Positions 25,614 through 34,105 of a stretch of 64,000 bases of DNA are shown piece after piece. The stretch's first letter is position 1. The number at the start of each line of letters is the position of its first letter. The notes beneath the pieces were generated by a model. The model did no database searches. It was not told where the DNA came from and worked only from the letters and a program-made list of their open reading frames with translations. The stretch is from contig CAMDWM010000001.1 in assembly GCA_945878755.1 (NCBI GenBank), positions 1-64,000 on the forward strand, given 5' to 3'. The stretch comes from UBA953 sp945878755 (GTDB lineage Bacteria > Verrucomicrobiota > Verrucomicrobiia > Opitutales > UBA953). The position numbers were made by a program, and so were the translations under genes.

Positions 25614-26297
25614 ATGAAGTTCTTCCTCGCGCTCTGCTTGACGACGGCTGCCTTGTGCGCCAACCCGCCGTCCTCGGCCATGAAACTGGTCTGGTCCGAC
25701 GAGTTTAAGGAGGCCGCAATCGACGAGACCAAGTGGACGTTTGAGGGCGATAAACAGGTCATCTCCATCAAAGACGGCAAGCTGGTCATCACTTTACGTG
25801 AGCGCCCTGATGGCTGGCAAGGGAGCGGCCTTAGCACGCGCGATAAGTTCACCCAGCAGCAGGGTTATTTCGAGGCTTCCATCCGTTTTTCCGTAACCAA
25901 GGGCCATCATGGTGCCTTTGTCATTCGCAATAAGGCCACCAGCGAACCGCCAGCCGCCGCCTTGCTCTTTGAATGCTTTGGAGATGACCGGCTCATTCCC
26001 TGGGCCAAAATCGGTGACTCCAAGGGCGTGCGCGAGCTCCGCCCGATCAAGACGGACTTGAACAATAAACCGGGCCAAGTTTCGAAAGGATTTAATACTT
26101 ACGGCTTCCTCTGGACGGAGCGGCAATACGCTTGGTACTTTAACGGAAAGCTGGTGCATAAGCTCGATAAGCCCGAGGTGAAGGAGCCGATGCATCTTTT
26201 CTTGGGCCACTGGGTCGGGGATTTTGAACGCAAAGACCTGTTGCCGGCCAAGTTGCCCGATGACGTCGAAGTCGACTGGGTGAAGATCTGGAAGTAG
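25614..26297 (+). CDS. Secreted GH16-fold protein lacking the catalytic motif (second of a tandem pair)
   Basis: A 227-residue paralogue of the gene just upstream: signal peptide MKFFLALCLTTAALCA, the opening KLVWSDEFKEAAIDETKW, and a matching YGFLWTERQYAWYFNGKLVHK. At the catalytic site it has AALLFE (115-120), again keeping only the last Glu of ExDxxE. Both copies share the segment RNK..(S/T)(D/S)EPP directly before the lost motif and a GDD after it, so the loss predates or accompanies the duplication. Together with the first copy it may bind, rather than cut, a beta-glucan-like polysaccharide. Confidence 0.75.
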   Translation: MKFFLALCLTTAALCANPPSSAMKLVWSDEFKEAAIDETKWTFEGDKQVISIKDGKLVITLRERPDGWQGSGLSTRDKFTQQQGYFEASIRFSVTKGHHGAFVIRNKATSEPPAAALLFECFGDDRLIPWAKIGDSKGVRELRPIKTDLNNKPGQVSKGFNTYGFLWTERQYAWYFNGKLVHKLDKPEVKEPMHLFLGHWVGDFERKDLLPAKLPDDVEVDWVKIWK

Positions 26298-26358
26298 CCC
26301 GTCCGGCGTTTTTAGGATTGTTGGCAGGGTGGGGTTGGTTGCATCCTGCGGCTTCGCT

Positions 26359-27507
26359 ATGTCCGCTCCTTACGACAAGAATAACCCATTCCTGGCCTCT
26401 CTCGTCGACCGCCGGCGCCTCAGTGCCGCCTCGAGCCAGAAGGATACCCAGCACTTTTCGGTCTCCTTAGTCGGTAGCGGCCTGACTTATAAATGCGGTG
26501 ATTCGCTCGGCGTCTTCCCCGCTAATAACCCCCTGGCCGTCACGGCCGTGCTGAAAGCCGCCGGCTTCACCGGCGACGAGCTGGTCACGATACCCAAGGA
26601 CACCGCCCCCATCCCTCTGCATCTGGCCTTATCGAAGCGGCTGTCCCTGAACGGACCGACCTATAAATTCGCCCAGCTCCTGCACGACCGCGCCACGGAC
26701 GCCGGCGACAAGGCCCGCTTAGCCGCCGCCATCGGCGAGGTCGACCCCGAGAAGAAGAAGGCCTGGATGGAGCAACGTGAATTCCTCGATCTCCTCGAAG
26801 AGTATCCTTCGGCCAAGCTCGGTGCCCAAGAGTTCATCGAGCTCCTCCGTAAACTGATGCCGCGCCTCTATTCGATTTCCTCGGCGCCGTCTAAGTATCC
26901 CGACGAAATTCACCTGACAGTCGCCGTGGTACGTTACGAAACCAATGGCCGCCAGCGCGAGGGCGTCTGCTCATCCTACCTTTCCGAACGTACCCACCTG
27001 AATGAACCTGAGGTCCCGGTGTTCGTTGCCGAGTCGCATTTCGGCCTGCCCGCCGACGATTCTATTGCGGTCATTATGGTCGGCCCCGGCACGGGCGTTG
27101 CGCCTTTCCGCAGTTTCGTTATGGACCGCGCCACCCGCGGCGCCAAGGGCAAGAACTGGCTCTTCTTCGGCGACCAGCGCAAGGACAGCGATTTCCTGTA
27201 CGCCGACGAGTGGGCGGGTTACCTCCAGTCAGGCGTACTCACGCGACTCGATCTGGCTTTCTCGCGTGACCAGCCGGCCAAAATCTATGTCCAGGATCGG
27301 ATGCGTGAGAACGCCGCTGAACTCTGGCAGTGGCTTCAGTCGGGGGCCTATTTTTATGTCTGCGGTGACGCCAAGCGCATGGCCAAGGATGTGGATGCGG
27401 CTTTACATGCCATCGTCGCCGAACAGGGCGGGCTGACGCCCGAAGCCGCCGTCGATTGGGTCAAGCAGTTCAAGAAGGACGGGCGCTACCAGCGCGACGT
27501 TTACTGA
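26359..27507 (+). CDS. CysJ-type FAD/NADPH reductase without a flavodoxin domain
   Basis: A 382-residue cytoplasmic flavoprotein like the FAD- and NADPH-binding two thirds of sulfite reductase subunit CysJ or cytochrome P450 reductase. The N-terminal FMN domain is absent. Landmarks are the connecting domain with GDSLGVFPANNP, the FAD segment PRLYSISSAPSKYPDEIHLTVAVV with CSSYLS, the NADPH segment VGPGTGVAPFRSF, the ribose-phosphate site around GDQRKDSDFLY, YFYVCGDAKRMAKDVDAAL and the terminal Tyr of RYQRDVY. The electron acceptor may be a separate flavodoxin or a sulfite reductase haem subunit, neither of which is in the window. ATG 26359 is chosen over an upstream start. Confidence 0.88.
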   Translation: MSAPYDKNNPFLASLVDRRRLSAASSQKDTQHFSVSLVGSGLTYKCGDSLGVFPANNPLAVTAVLKAAGFTGDELVTIPKDTAPIPLHLALSKRLSLNGPTYKFAQLLHDRATDAGDKARLAAAIGEVDPEKKKAWMEQREFLDLLEEYPSAKLGAQEFIELLRKLMPRLYSISSAPSKYPDEIHLTVAVVRYETNGRQREGVCSSYLSERTHLNEPEVPVFVAESHFGLPADDSIAVIMVGPGTGVAPFRSFVMDRATRGAKGKNWLFFGDQRKDSDFLYADEWAGYLQSGVLTRLDLAFSRDQPAKIYVQDRMRENAAELWQWLQSGAYFYVCGDAKRMAKDVDAALHAIVAEQGGLTPEAAVDWVKQFKKDGRYQRDVY

Positions 27508-27606
27508 GCGGGCAGGCCATATTCCAGCTGTTTTTCAAAGATAAACGGGGGATGTGGCTATTTTCGCCACTTGCCTAGCGGGCGGTTTCCCTGCACATCA
27601 AAGCCG

Positions 27607-28350
27607 ATGCAACTGACGCATAATCCTCGGGTAGCTTTGGTGACGGGTGCCGGCCGCGGTATCGGTAAGGCCATCGCCGAACGCCTGGCTTCGCACGGGC
27701 ACACGGTCCTTTGTATCTCGAAGTCCGAGACCTGCGTCGCCGTCGCCAATGACATCATCGCCAAGGGCTGGAAGGCCAAGGCCTTCCAGGTCGACGTCTC
27801 CGACGCCGCCGCGGTCGCCAAGGCCTGCGAGCAGATCAATGCCGAGTTCGGCGCGGTCGAGATTCTCGTCAACAACGCTGGCATCACCCGCGACAAACTC
27901 GTCATGGCAATGTCCGATCAGGATTGGAACGACGTCATCGCCACCAATCTTTCATCGGCTTTCTATTGGACCAAGGGGCTCGTCCGCCCGATGACCAAGA
28001 AGCGCTGGGGTCGGATTATCAGCATCTCGTCCGTCACGGGCGTTCAGGGTAATGCCGGCCAGGCTAACTACGCCTCCGCCAAGGCTGGCCTCCATGGGCT
28101 CACGATGACCCTCGCCCGCGAACTCGCTGGCCGTAGTATCACCGCCAATGCCGTCGCGCCTGGCTTTATCACCACCGACATGACCGGGGAACTTTCCGAC
28201 GAAATTAAGCAGAAGATTCTCGGGTTCATCCCGTTGGGCCGCTTCGGTTCAGTCACCGATATCGCCGCCATGGTCGATTTCCTCGCCTCGGAAGAGGGTG
28301 GGTATATTACCGGGCAGGTGTTTTCGGTGGACGGGGGTATGGCTATCTGA
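27607..28350 (+). CDS. fabG: 3-oxoacyl-[acyl-carrier-protein] reductase
   Basis: NADPH-dependent reductase of fatty acid elongation. The 247-residue SDR has the nucleotide loop VTGAGRGIGKAIAERLA, NNAGITRD, the catalytic SYK set (SSVTGVQGNAGQANYASAKAG), PGFITTDMT and the C-terminal GQVFSVDGGMAI. It lies two genes before fabF with acpP between, which is the classical fab order and supports the FabG call over a general SDR. I chose ATG 27607; an upstream in-frame start at 27571 adds residues unlike the family. Confidence 0.92.
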   Translation: MQLTHNPRVALVTGAGRGIGKAIAERLASHGHTVLCISKSETCVAVANDIIAKGWKAKAFQVDVSDAAAVAKACEQINAEFGAVEILVNNAGITRDKLVMAMSDQDWNDVIATNLSSAFYWTKGLVRPMTKKRWGRIISISSVTGVQGNAGQANYASAKAGLHGLTMTLARELAGRSITANAVAPGFITTDMTGELSDEIKQKILGFIPLGRFGSVTDIAAMVDFLASEEGGYITGQVFSVDGGMAI

Positions 28351-28550
28351 GGCCTAGGCCTGAAGGGTCGGGTTAGCTTTAGGGGCTGCCGTTTGAATAC
28401 GGGGCATCATTTTTATCGATGCACGCAAACGGGAGATGTCTAGCTATCATAGCCCCAACGCCTTTGCGGTCTGATTTTGAGCCTTCGGGCTTCCCTGTCA
28501 GCACTTTGGAATGCTTTTTTTGACTTTTCTAAACTTGACCACGCCCCGCC

Positions 28551-28567
28551 TATCTGACACCCAGATA
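28551..28567. repeat. Inverted repeat in the acpP promoter region
   Basis: TATCTG (28551-28556) and CAGATA (28562-28567) form a 17-bp dyad with 5-bp centre, 22 bp before the acpP ATG. Two TTGAC-type elements (28520 and 28535) lie just upstream, so the dyad could overlap a promoter. The remaining acpP spacer (28351-28550) shows only an AGGCCTAGGCCT palindrome at the fabG stop. Confidence 0.4.
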
Positions 28568-28588
28568 ACAACTTAAACACCCTTTATT

Positions 28589-28834
28589 ATGCCTGAAAAT
28601 ATCGAACAACGCGTCAGCGACATTATCGTTAAGCAGCTCAGCGTGAACCCTGAACAGGTCACCCCCGCCGCTGGTTTCCAGACCGACCTCAAGGCCGATT
28701 CCCTCGACCTCGTCGAGATTATCATGGCTTTCGAAGACGAGTTTGGGATCGCTTCAATCCCCGAAGATAAGGCCGCCTCCATGAAGACCGTGGGCGACGC
28801 CATTGAGTTCATTAAGGCTAACGCCACCAAGTAA
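28589..28834 (+). CDS. acpP: Acyl carrier protein
   Basis: Carries growing acyl chains on a 4'-phosphopantetheine arm. The 81-residue acidic protein (MPENIEQRVSDIIVKQLSVN...) has the attachment Ser38 in KADSLDLVEIIMAFED, the standard DSL motif, and the usual helical pattern. There is no Shine-Dalgarno before ATG; the leader is A/C/T-rich. fabF follows after 28 bp. Confidence 0.97.
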   Translation: MPENIEQRVSDIIVKQLSVNPEQVTPAAGFQTDLKADSLDLVEIIMAFEDEFGIASIPEDKAASMKTVGDAIEFIKANATK

Positions 28835-28862
28835 TCTCCACGGGTTATCATAGCCCGTCACT

Positions 28863-30119
28863 GTGAGCACCTCTAGCCAGTCCCGCAGAGTCGTCGTCAC
28901 CGGTATCGGTTGCCTGTCGGCCCTCGGTCCGGATACGGCCAGTTTCTGGGACGGCCTCATCAAGGGGCGTTCTGGAATCTCACGTCTCACCCGTTTTGAC
29001 CCCACGGACTTCCCCTCCAAGGTCGGCGGTGAAATCCGTGATTTTGACCCGGGTAAGTTCATGGACCCGAAGGAGGCCAAGCGGAATGACCGCTACACGC
29101 AGTATGCTGTCGCCGCTTCCCGGATGGCCATCGAAGACGCCCAGGTCGATACGACCAAACTCAATTCCGAGCGCTTCGGCGTGATTATCGGTTCGGGCAT
29201 CGGCGGGATGGAGACCATCGAGAACCAAGCCCGCGTGCTCATCGAGCGTGGCCCTAGCCGAGTTTCCCCTTTTACGATCCCTTCCTTGATTGCTAATATC
29301 GCCTCCGGCGTAGTGGCCATTGAGTTTCAGGCTAAGTCCGTCAATTTCGGCGTGGTCTCTGCTTGTGCCTCGGGCTCGCACGCCCTCGGTGAAGCGATGC
29401 GCCATATCCGTGACGGCCACGCCGACATCATGCTGTCCGGTGGTTCGGAAGCTTGCATCACTCGCCTGAGTTACGCTGGTTTCTGTAACATGAAGGCCAT
29501 GTCGTCCGATTTCAACGACACGCCCGAAAAGGCATCTCGCCCCTTTGACAAGCTCCGCGATGGTTTCGTCATGGGTGAGGGCGCTGGCGTGCTCGTGATC
29601 GAGTCCCTCGAGCATGCCCAAGCCCGCGGTGCTCGCATCTATTGCGAACTCGCAGGTTACGGTGCCACCTGCGACGCCTATCACATCACCGGCCAAGATC
29701 AGGAAGGGAAGGGCCTCGCGCTCTGCCTAAACCGTGCCTTGTCCGAGGCTGGTATCGATAAGTCCGAAGTAAGCTACATCAACGCCCACGGCACCTCGAC
29801 CCCGATTAACGACCGTTGCGAGACGCTCGCCATCAAGCGCGTCTTTGGCGAACAGGCCCCCAAGATTGCCATTTCCTCGACCAAGTCCATGACGGGTCAC
29901 CTGCTGGGCGCCGCTGGTGGCGTCGAAGCCGCCGTCTGTGCCCTTGCTATCCGTCATGGCATCGTACCGCCGACGTTGAACCTCGAGAATCCCGACCCGG
30001 ATTGTGACCTCGACTACGTGCCTAACCGGGCCCGCAAGATGACGGTCAACGTGGCTATCTCGAATAACCTCGGTTTTGGCGGACATAACGCCTCCTTGGT
30101 CTTTAAGGCCTTCAAATAA
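28863..30119 (+). CDS. fabF: 3-oxoacyl-[acyl-carrier-protein] synthase II
   Basis: Condenses malonyl-ACP with acyl-ACP. The 418-residue thiolase-fold enzyme has the catalytic Cys in VVSACASGSHALGEA (about residue 168), the two catalytic His in NAHGTSTPINDRCET and STKSMTGHLLGAAGGVEA, and the KASII-type FVMGEGAGVLVIESLEHAQARGA. Its start codon is GTG (28863), which reads directly into the conserved RRVVVTGIGCLSALG. It closes the fabG-acpP-fabF set. Confidence 0.96.
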   Translation: MSTSSQSRRVVVTGIGCLSALGPDTASFWDGLIKGRSGISRLTRFDPTDFPSKVGGEIRDFDPGKFMDPKEAKRNDRYTQYAVAASRMAIEDAQVDTTKLNSERFGVIIGSGIGGMETIENQARVLIERGPSRVSPFTIPSLIANIASGVVAIEFQAKSVNFGVVSACASGSHALGEAMRHIRDGHADIMLSGGSEACITRLSYAGFCNMKAMSSDFNDTPEKASRPFDKLRDGFVMGEGAGVLVIESLEHAQARGARIYCELAGYGATCDAYHITGQDQEGKGLALCLNRALSEAGIDKSEVSYINAHGTSTPINDRCETLAIKRVFGEQAPKIAISSTKSMTGHLLGAAGGVEAAVCALAIRHGIVPPTLNLENPDPDCDLDYVPNRARKMTVNVAISNNLGFGGHNASLVFKAFK

Positions 30120-30149
30120 ACCCTCGAGGTGGAACTTTTGGGCTTTTTG

Positions 30150-30167
30150 GGGTTACACTTGTAACCC
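30150..30167. repeat. 18-bp palindrome before a secreted-protein gene
   Basis: GGGTTACA-CT-TGTAACCC, perfect 8-bp arms, ends 11 bp before the ATG at 30179. As RNA it makes a 7-bp hairpin with loop ACTT without a T run, so it is either an operator or a structure near the ribosome site. Confidence 0.5.
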
Positions 30168-30178
30168 ACGCTCTCCCT

Positions 30179-30865
30179 ATGCGCCTCCCTTGCCTCGCTT
30201 CCCTTGCTGTGCTGGCTTGTCTGCCTCTGGCTGCTTGGGGGCAAGAAGTCGCCGCCCCCACGCACATCCAAGTAACCACGACGTTCACCCGAAAGGACGC
30301 CAGCGGCAAGGTCGACACCATCACCTCTCCGACGGTTGTAGCGATCTCGGGCAAGCAAGCGACGATTGGCGTGGGCGGTCCTGATGGCGGGATTAATTTC
30401 AGCGTCACTCCGACGGTAGGTGCCGATGGGTCGATTGCCTTGAAGATGGATACGCAGGTCAAGACTAAGGCTGATCCGGCGACCCAAAATCCCGACGAGG
30501 TGCGTCGTAAGCAGAAGGAAGCTGCCCGCCAGAAGTCTACCATGCCCATCTTCCATTCGGCGATCCCGACCGAAGGGCTCTATTCCATTGAAGATATCGC
30601 CGGTGCCCGCCGCTGGCTAAAGGTCGGCCGCGTGATCGATGGCTGGACCATCAAGGCCTATGACGAGAAACGCGAAGTGCTTACGATTTCCCAGCTCGGT
30701 AAGGTCCAGGAGCTGTCGCTGCATAAGGCCATTGTCGATGGTCTGGCGGTGACCTATGGAAACAGTAACACTGCTTCGGTGAAGTCGGGTGAGTCGACCA
30801 AGTTCACCACCCCCGAAGGCGTCGAGGTCGAGGTGAAGGCGGAAGTGATTCAGATGACCAAGTAA
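30179..30865 (+). CDS. Secreted hypothetical protein
   Basis: A 228-residue protein with a clear signal peptide (MRLPCLASLAVLACLPLAAWGQE; cleavage probable after AWG). The mature part has two halves: a Thr- and Val-rich beta region (IQVTTTFTRKDASGKVDTIT...) and, after a charged linker (EVRRKQKEAARQKS), a second region with WLKVGRVIDGWTIKAYDEKR and ISQLGKVQELSLHKAIV. The second looks like a small periplasmic sensor- or secretin-associated domain, but I cannot name a family. It stands alone between fabF and a convergent SDR gene. Confidence 0.6.
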   Translation: MRLPCLASLAVLACLPLAAWGQEVAAPTHIQVTTTFTRKDASGKVDTITSPTVVAISGKQATIGVGGPDGGINFSVTPTVGADGSIALKMDTQVKTKADPATQNPDEVRRKQKEAARQKSTMPIFHSAIPTEGLYSIEDIAGARRWLKVGRVIDGWTIKAYDEKREVLTISQLGKVQELSLHKAIVDGLAVTYGNSNTASVKSGESTKFTTPEGVEVEVKAEVIQMTK

Positions 30866-30891
30866 GCGCTCGCCACTTGGTGGGAAATAAA

Positions 30892-30917
30892 AAGGCCGAG
30901 GCATTTGCCTCGGCCTT
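30892..30917 (-). terminator. Rho-independent terminator of the minus-strand SDR gene
   Basis: AAGGCCGAGGC (30892-30902) and GCCTCGGCCTT (30907-30917) form an 11-bp stem with a 4-nt loop. Read on the minus strand it is followed by TTTTTATTT, so it ends the SDR transcript; on the plus strand the T run is weak. Confidence 0.85.
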
Positions 30918-30939
30918 GTTGAATGCAGCTATCCGATAT

Positions 30940-31710
30940 TTACTGATTGCGCCCAGCCATGACGCCGCCATCGACGTCCCAGATTGCACCGGTGACCCAG
31001 CCGGCTTCTTCGCTCAGCAGGAAGGCGATAACGGCGCCGACGTCCTTCGGCTGACCCACCCGGCCGATTGGGTGGAATCCGTTGAAGCCCGCCAAGGCTT
31101 CAGGAATTTTCTCTTCGGCGATAAAGGTTTTGTAGATGGTGGTCACGACCACGGCTGGGGAGACGGCGTTGACGCGGATTTTATGGTCCGCCAGTTCCAT
31201 CGCCAAGTGTTGGGTGAGGGCATGGAGGCCGGCCTTGGCCATGGAGTAGGAACTGGAAGGCGTGGCCTTGACCGCTTGCTTGGCCCACATCGAGCCGATG
31301 TTGACGATGCTCCCGCCGCCATGGGTTTTCATGTTTTTAGCGACGGCTTGGGTGGCCAAGAAGAGGGCCTCGTTGATGTCCAGGTACTGACGGTAATCCG
31401 CTCGGGTTTGGTCGATGAAGGCTTTGGGCGCGAAATAGCCGGCGGCATTGACTAGTCCCCGAATGTGGCGGGTGTCTTGCGCGATTTGCGCACAGAGTTT
31501 ATCCACGCTTTCGGCTTGGCTGAGGTCACACGAAATCGTGGTGACTTCGGGGCAGCCGAGTTGGGTGAGTTCTTTGGCGACGGCGGTCAGTTCACTGGCG
31601 CCGCGAGCGATGAGGGTCAGGGGCTGCTTCTGCTGGGCGAGGCGTTTAGCGACATCAAGCGCGATGCCTTTGGAGCCGCCAAGGAGGTAAGTGGTGTAGG
31701 GATGGGTCAT
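30940..31710 (-). CDS. SDR-family oxidoreductase
   Basis: A 256-residue Rossmann-fold dehydrogenase. The nucleotide loop is LLGGSKGIALDVAKRLA (a GGSKGIA variant), followed by NAAGYFAP and the catalytic SYK arrangement: NIGSMWAKQAVKATPSSSYSMAKAG. A C-terminal GAIWDVDGGVMAGRNQ ends it. The substrate is not predictable; the family covers sugars, alcohols and acyl thioesters. It is transcribed against the secreted protein before it and shares a terminator hairpin at 30892-30917. Confidence 0.85.
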   Translation of the reverse strand: MTHPYTTYLLGGSKGIALDVAKRLAQQKQPLTLIARGASELTAVAKELTQLGCPEVTTISCDLSQAESVDKLCAQIAQDTRHIRGLVNAAGYFAPKAFIDQTRADYRQYLDINEALFLATQAVAKNMKTHGGGSIVNIGSMWAKQAVKATPSSSYSMAKAGLHALTQHLAMELADHKIRVNAVSPAVVVTTIYKTFIAEEKIPEALAGFNGFHPIGRVGQPKDVGAVIAFLLSEEAGWVTGAIWDVDGGVMAGRNQ

Positions 31711-31772
31711 AGCCCCTCACTATCGTCCCATGAATTTTTTGAACAAGGCTCAACGCCTTAAGATGAATAAGG

Positions 31773-32291
31773 TTAATCGCCTAGACATTCCCTCCAGAGT
31801 CTGGCCTCACCAGCGATTCCGTGGGTATGGAGGCCCGCGGTGATGTCGTTGTGGGTGGGTTCGGTTACCACATGCTTGGGGTCGCTGGGTAGTTCTGGGC
31901 AGGCCTGACGGACCAAGGCCCAAGCGGCCCACGCCCGCCATTTCTTAATGTCGGCACGTTCGCCGCGCACGCGGTCGGCGAGGTGTTGGTAGTGCACCCT
32001 GGCATTACCGGTGAAAGCGTCGCTGGGTTGGGAGACGAGCCAGCGGATGGCGGCGTAGGGGAGCGGGTAGGCCTGCAAGACTTCAGCCGACGCAGCGACG
32101 TCGCAGTACAGCGCGCGATCAATGGCCAGTAAGGATCGGGCGGGCAAGCCATCCAACCAGAGCTGTTGGCCGTATTCCAGGCAGAGGCGGTAGAGCTCCG
32201 CGCCACCTTCTTCCCGGCACTCAGCGAGGTCGCGCCAACTCAGGGGACGTCCACAGGAGGGCAGGAAAGGGCAGGGCTGGTTCACGCTCAA
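31773..32291 (-). CDS. Hypothetical protein with N-terminal cysteines
   Basis: A 172-residue protein that begins MSVNQPCPFLPSCGRPLSW, with two Cys six residues apart. The rest is mainly helical (LYRLCLEYGQQLWLDGLPARSLLAIDRAL, and further on WRAWAAWALVRQACPELP). I do not recognise a family. Its start overlaps the stop of the MBL-fold gene by four bases (ATGA), so it is probably translated with it, and then with a thioesterase gene upstream. That suggests a shared small-molecule or thioester role, without firm support. Confidence 0.6.
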   Translation of the reverse strand: MSVNQPCPFLPSCGRPLSWRDLAECREEGGAELYRLCLEYGQQLWLDGLPARSLLAIDRALYCDVAASAEVLQAYPLPYAAIRWLVSQPSDAFTGNARVHYQHLADRVRGERADIKKWRAWAAWALVRQACPELPSDPKHVVTEPTHNDITAGLHTHGIAGEARLWRECLGD

Positions 32292-32938
32292 GGCTTCGCG
32301 TACGGATTGGTCTGCTTTTCGTGCCCGACCGTCGTGCGACCACCATGGCCAGGGTGGAGCACCGTTTCATTCGGTAGCGTGTAGATGCGCGTACGAATAG
32401 AAGTCAGGAGCTCGTTCCAGTTGCCATTAGGTAGGTCGGTCCGTCCCACGGAGCCGCGGAAGATGGCGTCGCCGCAGAAGGCGACTTGATCGCTCGCACA
32501 GTAAAAGAGAAGGCTGCCAGGGCAGTGGCCGGGGACGTGGCGCGACTCGAAGGACTTGCCGGCTGCGATGAACGTCGAGCCATCTTCGAGCCAGGTCGTG
32601 ACCTTGACGGATTTAAAGTCAGCATCCGAGAGCTCAGGAAGCATCGCGAGGTAGCGGTTCTTATAGGCTTCGATATTCTCAATCAGTTCGCGATCCGCTC
32701 GGTGCGCGAGGACCTCGGCACCAGCGGCGGCGAAAGCATGGGCCTCGCACATATGGTCCCAGTGACCGTGAGTGAGTAAGAGGTGCGTGAGTTTTAGGCC
32801 GCGAACTTTGATTAGCGGTAAGAGGGCCGAAGCTGACCGCTGCGGGGCGTCGACGACGATACACTCTTTGCTGTCGTCAGACGTGATCAGATAGGCGTTG
32901 GTCTCGAAAGGCCCGAGCGAGCTGGCTTCAATTTTCAT
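32288..32938 (-). CDS. MBL-fold metallo-hydrolase (glyoxalase II-like)
   Basis: A 216-residue metallo-beta-lactamase-fold hydrolase. The metal-binding motif HxHxDH is complete in LLTHGHWDHMCE, followed by further ligands in VPGHCPGSLLFY, FCGDAIFRGSVGRTDLP and, at the end, LHPGHGGRTTVGHEK. The order of these motifs matches hydroxyacylglutathione hydrolase-type or persulfide dioxygenase-like proteins. It starts 9 bp after the thioesterase gene and overlaps the next gene by 4 bp. Confidence 0.87.
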   Translation of the reverse strand: MKIEASSLGPFETNAYLITSDDSKECIVVDAPQRSASALLPLIKVRGLKLTHLLLTHGHWDHMCEAHAFAAAGAEVLAHRADRELIENIEAYKNRYLAMLPELSDADFKSVKVTTWLEDGSTFIAAGKSFESRHVPGHCPGSLLFYCASDQVAFCGDAIFRGSVGRTDLPNGNWNELLTSIRTRIYTLPNETVLHPGHGGRTTVGHEKQTNPYAKP

Positions 32939-32947
32939 CAGAAAGGG

Positions 32948-33361
32948 TTAGGAAGGACCAAAGGCTTTAGCCAAGGCTGTTTCAACGATTTCCGGCGGGC
33001 GGATAGCTTTGAAGTCGCGGCTAACAAACGCATGCACGGTGAAACCTTCGACGAGGAGTTCGTCCCCGCGCTCAACTTTGTAGGTTAAGTGGAGCCGCGC
33101 CCGGGGTTTCTCTGCTAAGGTGACGGTGATGCGGACCCGATCATCGAAGTGCGAGGGGCGGTGGTAGGTCAGGCCAGTCTCAAGCACGGGAAGGAGGTAG
33201 CCTTGCTTTTCGAGTTCGCGATAGGGGCAGCCGAGTTGGTCCAGCAAAGCCACGCGGGCCATCTCGAACCAAGGCAGATAGTTACCATGGTAGGTGACGC
33301 CCATAGCATCGGTTTCGGCGAAGCGAACCCGGGTTTCGACGGTGGCCTGTGGCATGCGCAT
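32948..33361 (-). CDS. Acyl-CoA thioesterase (YbgC/FcbC hot-dog family)
   Basis: A 137-residue single hot-dog domain thioesterase. The family active-site pattern is clear: RVRFAETDAMGVTYHGNYLPWFEMAR, with Asp18 and His25 in the D-x-G-x-x-x-H-x-x-Y arrangement. YbgC-like proteins act on short-chain or phospholipid-related acyl-CoA and often lie near Tol-Pal genes, which are absent here. It is the first gene of a three-gene minus-strand group and is divergent from a membrane-anchored protein at 33455. Confidence 0.85.
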   Translation of the reverse strand: MRMPQATVETRVRFAETDAMGVTYHGNYLPWFEMARVALLDQLGCPYRELEKQGYLLPVLETGLTYHRPSHFDDRVRITVTLAEKPRARLHLTYKVERGDELLVEGFTVHAFVSRDFKAIRPPEIVETALAKAFGPS

Positions 33362-33454
33362 GTTCTGGGTTAAAGGCCTGTGCTTTCCAACCGTAAAGGC
33401 GACCGCGGGGTCGCTTCTCCTTGCCCCCGGCGGGGTGGTCGTGAAGATGGGATC

Positions 33455-34105
33455 ATGGGTCAGCGCGAGCGATGGATCTTATTCTTGGTCGGAGCCCTCA
33501 TGGGTGTCGGAGTCCTGTGGGTCGTGCAGACCAATAGCCAGCCCCAGCGCGACGCAAAGCGGCAAGTCCGCGACGGGCTTAATCTCCCTGGGATGATGTA
33601 CGACTTTGCGGTGATGCAGAAGGGGTTCTACGGTCATTATGTGCTCTGGGAGTCCGTAGAAACCCGCCCCGATGGCTCCAAGGTGCGGTCCATTGTCACT
33701 GGCGGGCGCCGTCGCTACGAGGCCACCGGTCGCGAGCTGGCACAGGAGTATCTTTGGGTTCGGGAAACGTACGCCCCTGGCACGGCGCTGGCGGAGCCAG
33801 GTCCGGTCACGGACTACGCCTTCCAGTTCGCCGATCGCGTCGCCCTGAAACTAAAGCCTGGGCATCAGGCAGCGGAAGTGAAGCTATCGAGCGGTGACAT
33901 CGCCCAGCCGGTAGTCGGCAAGCCGGACGAGGCTTTTTTGGCCTTAAAGCAGTGGCATGAGCCGCTCGAGAAAACGCCGTGGGCCGACTTGCCGAAAGTT
34001 TTGGCGGCCTTGCGTGCCGACCCCGCAGTGGCTTCGGCCGAACTCATCCCCATCGATTGGAAAAAGGAAGCGGATATCATCCGCGCCAATAGCGGACAGA
34101 AATGA
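33455..34105 (+). CDS. Membrane-anchored hypothetical protein upstream of a CDF transporter
   Basis: A 216-residue protein with a single N-terminal membrane segment (ILFLVGALMGVGVLWVVQ) and a periplasmic domain I do not recognise. The domain is mixed alpha/beta: VLWESVETRPDGSKVRSIV, RRRYEATGRELAQEYLWV and a last helix DPAVASAELIPIDW. It overlaps the cation transporter's start by 4 bp (ATGA), suggesting one functional unit, perhaps a metal- or stress-related accessory. The small divergent spacer contains a GCGACC/GGTCGC hairpin at 33399-33414. Confidence 0.6.
   Translation: MGQRERWILFLVGALMGVGVLWVVQTNSQPQRDAKRQVRDGLNLPGMMYDFAVMQKGFYGHYVLWESVETRPDGSKVRSIVTGGRRRYEATGRELAQEYLWVRETYAPGTALAEPGPVTDYAFQFADRVALKLKPGHQAAEVKLSSGDIAQPVVGKPDEAFLALKQWHEPLEKTPWADLPKVLAALRADPAVASAELIPIDWKKEADIIRANSGQK

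Noticed and set aside
28350..28361. AGGCCTAGGCCT palindrome at the fabG stop as an operator
   Set aside because: It overlaps the stop codon and similar GGCC-centred palindromes are frequent in this GC-rich DNA.
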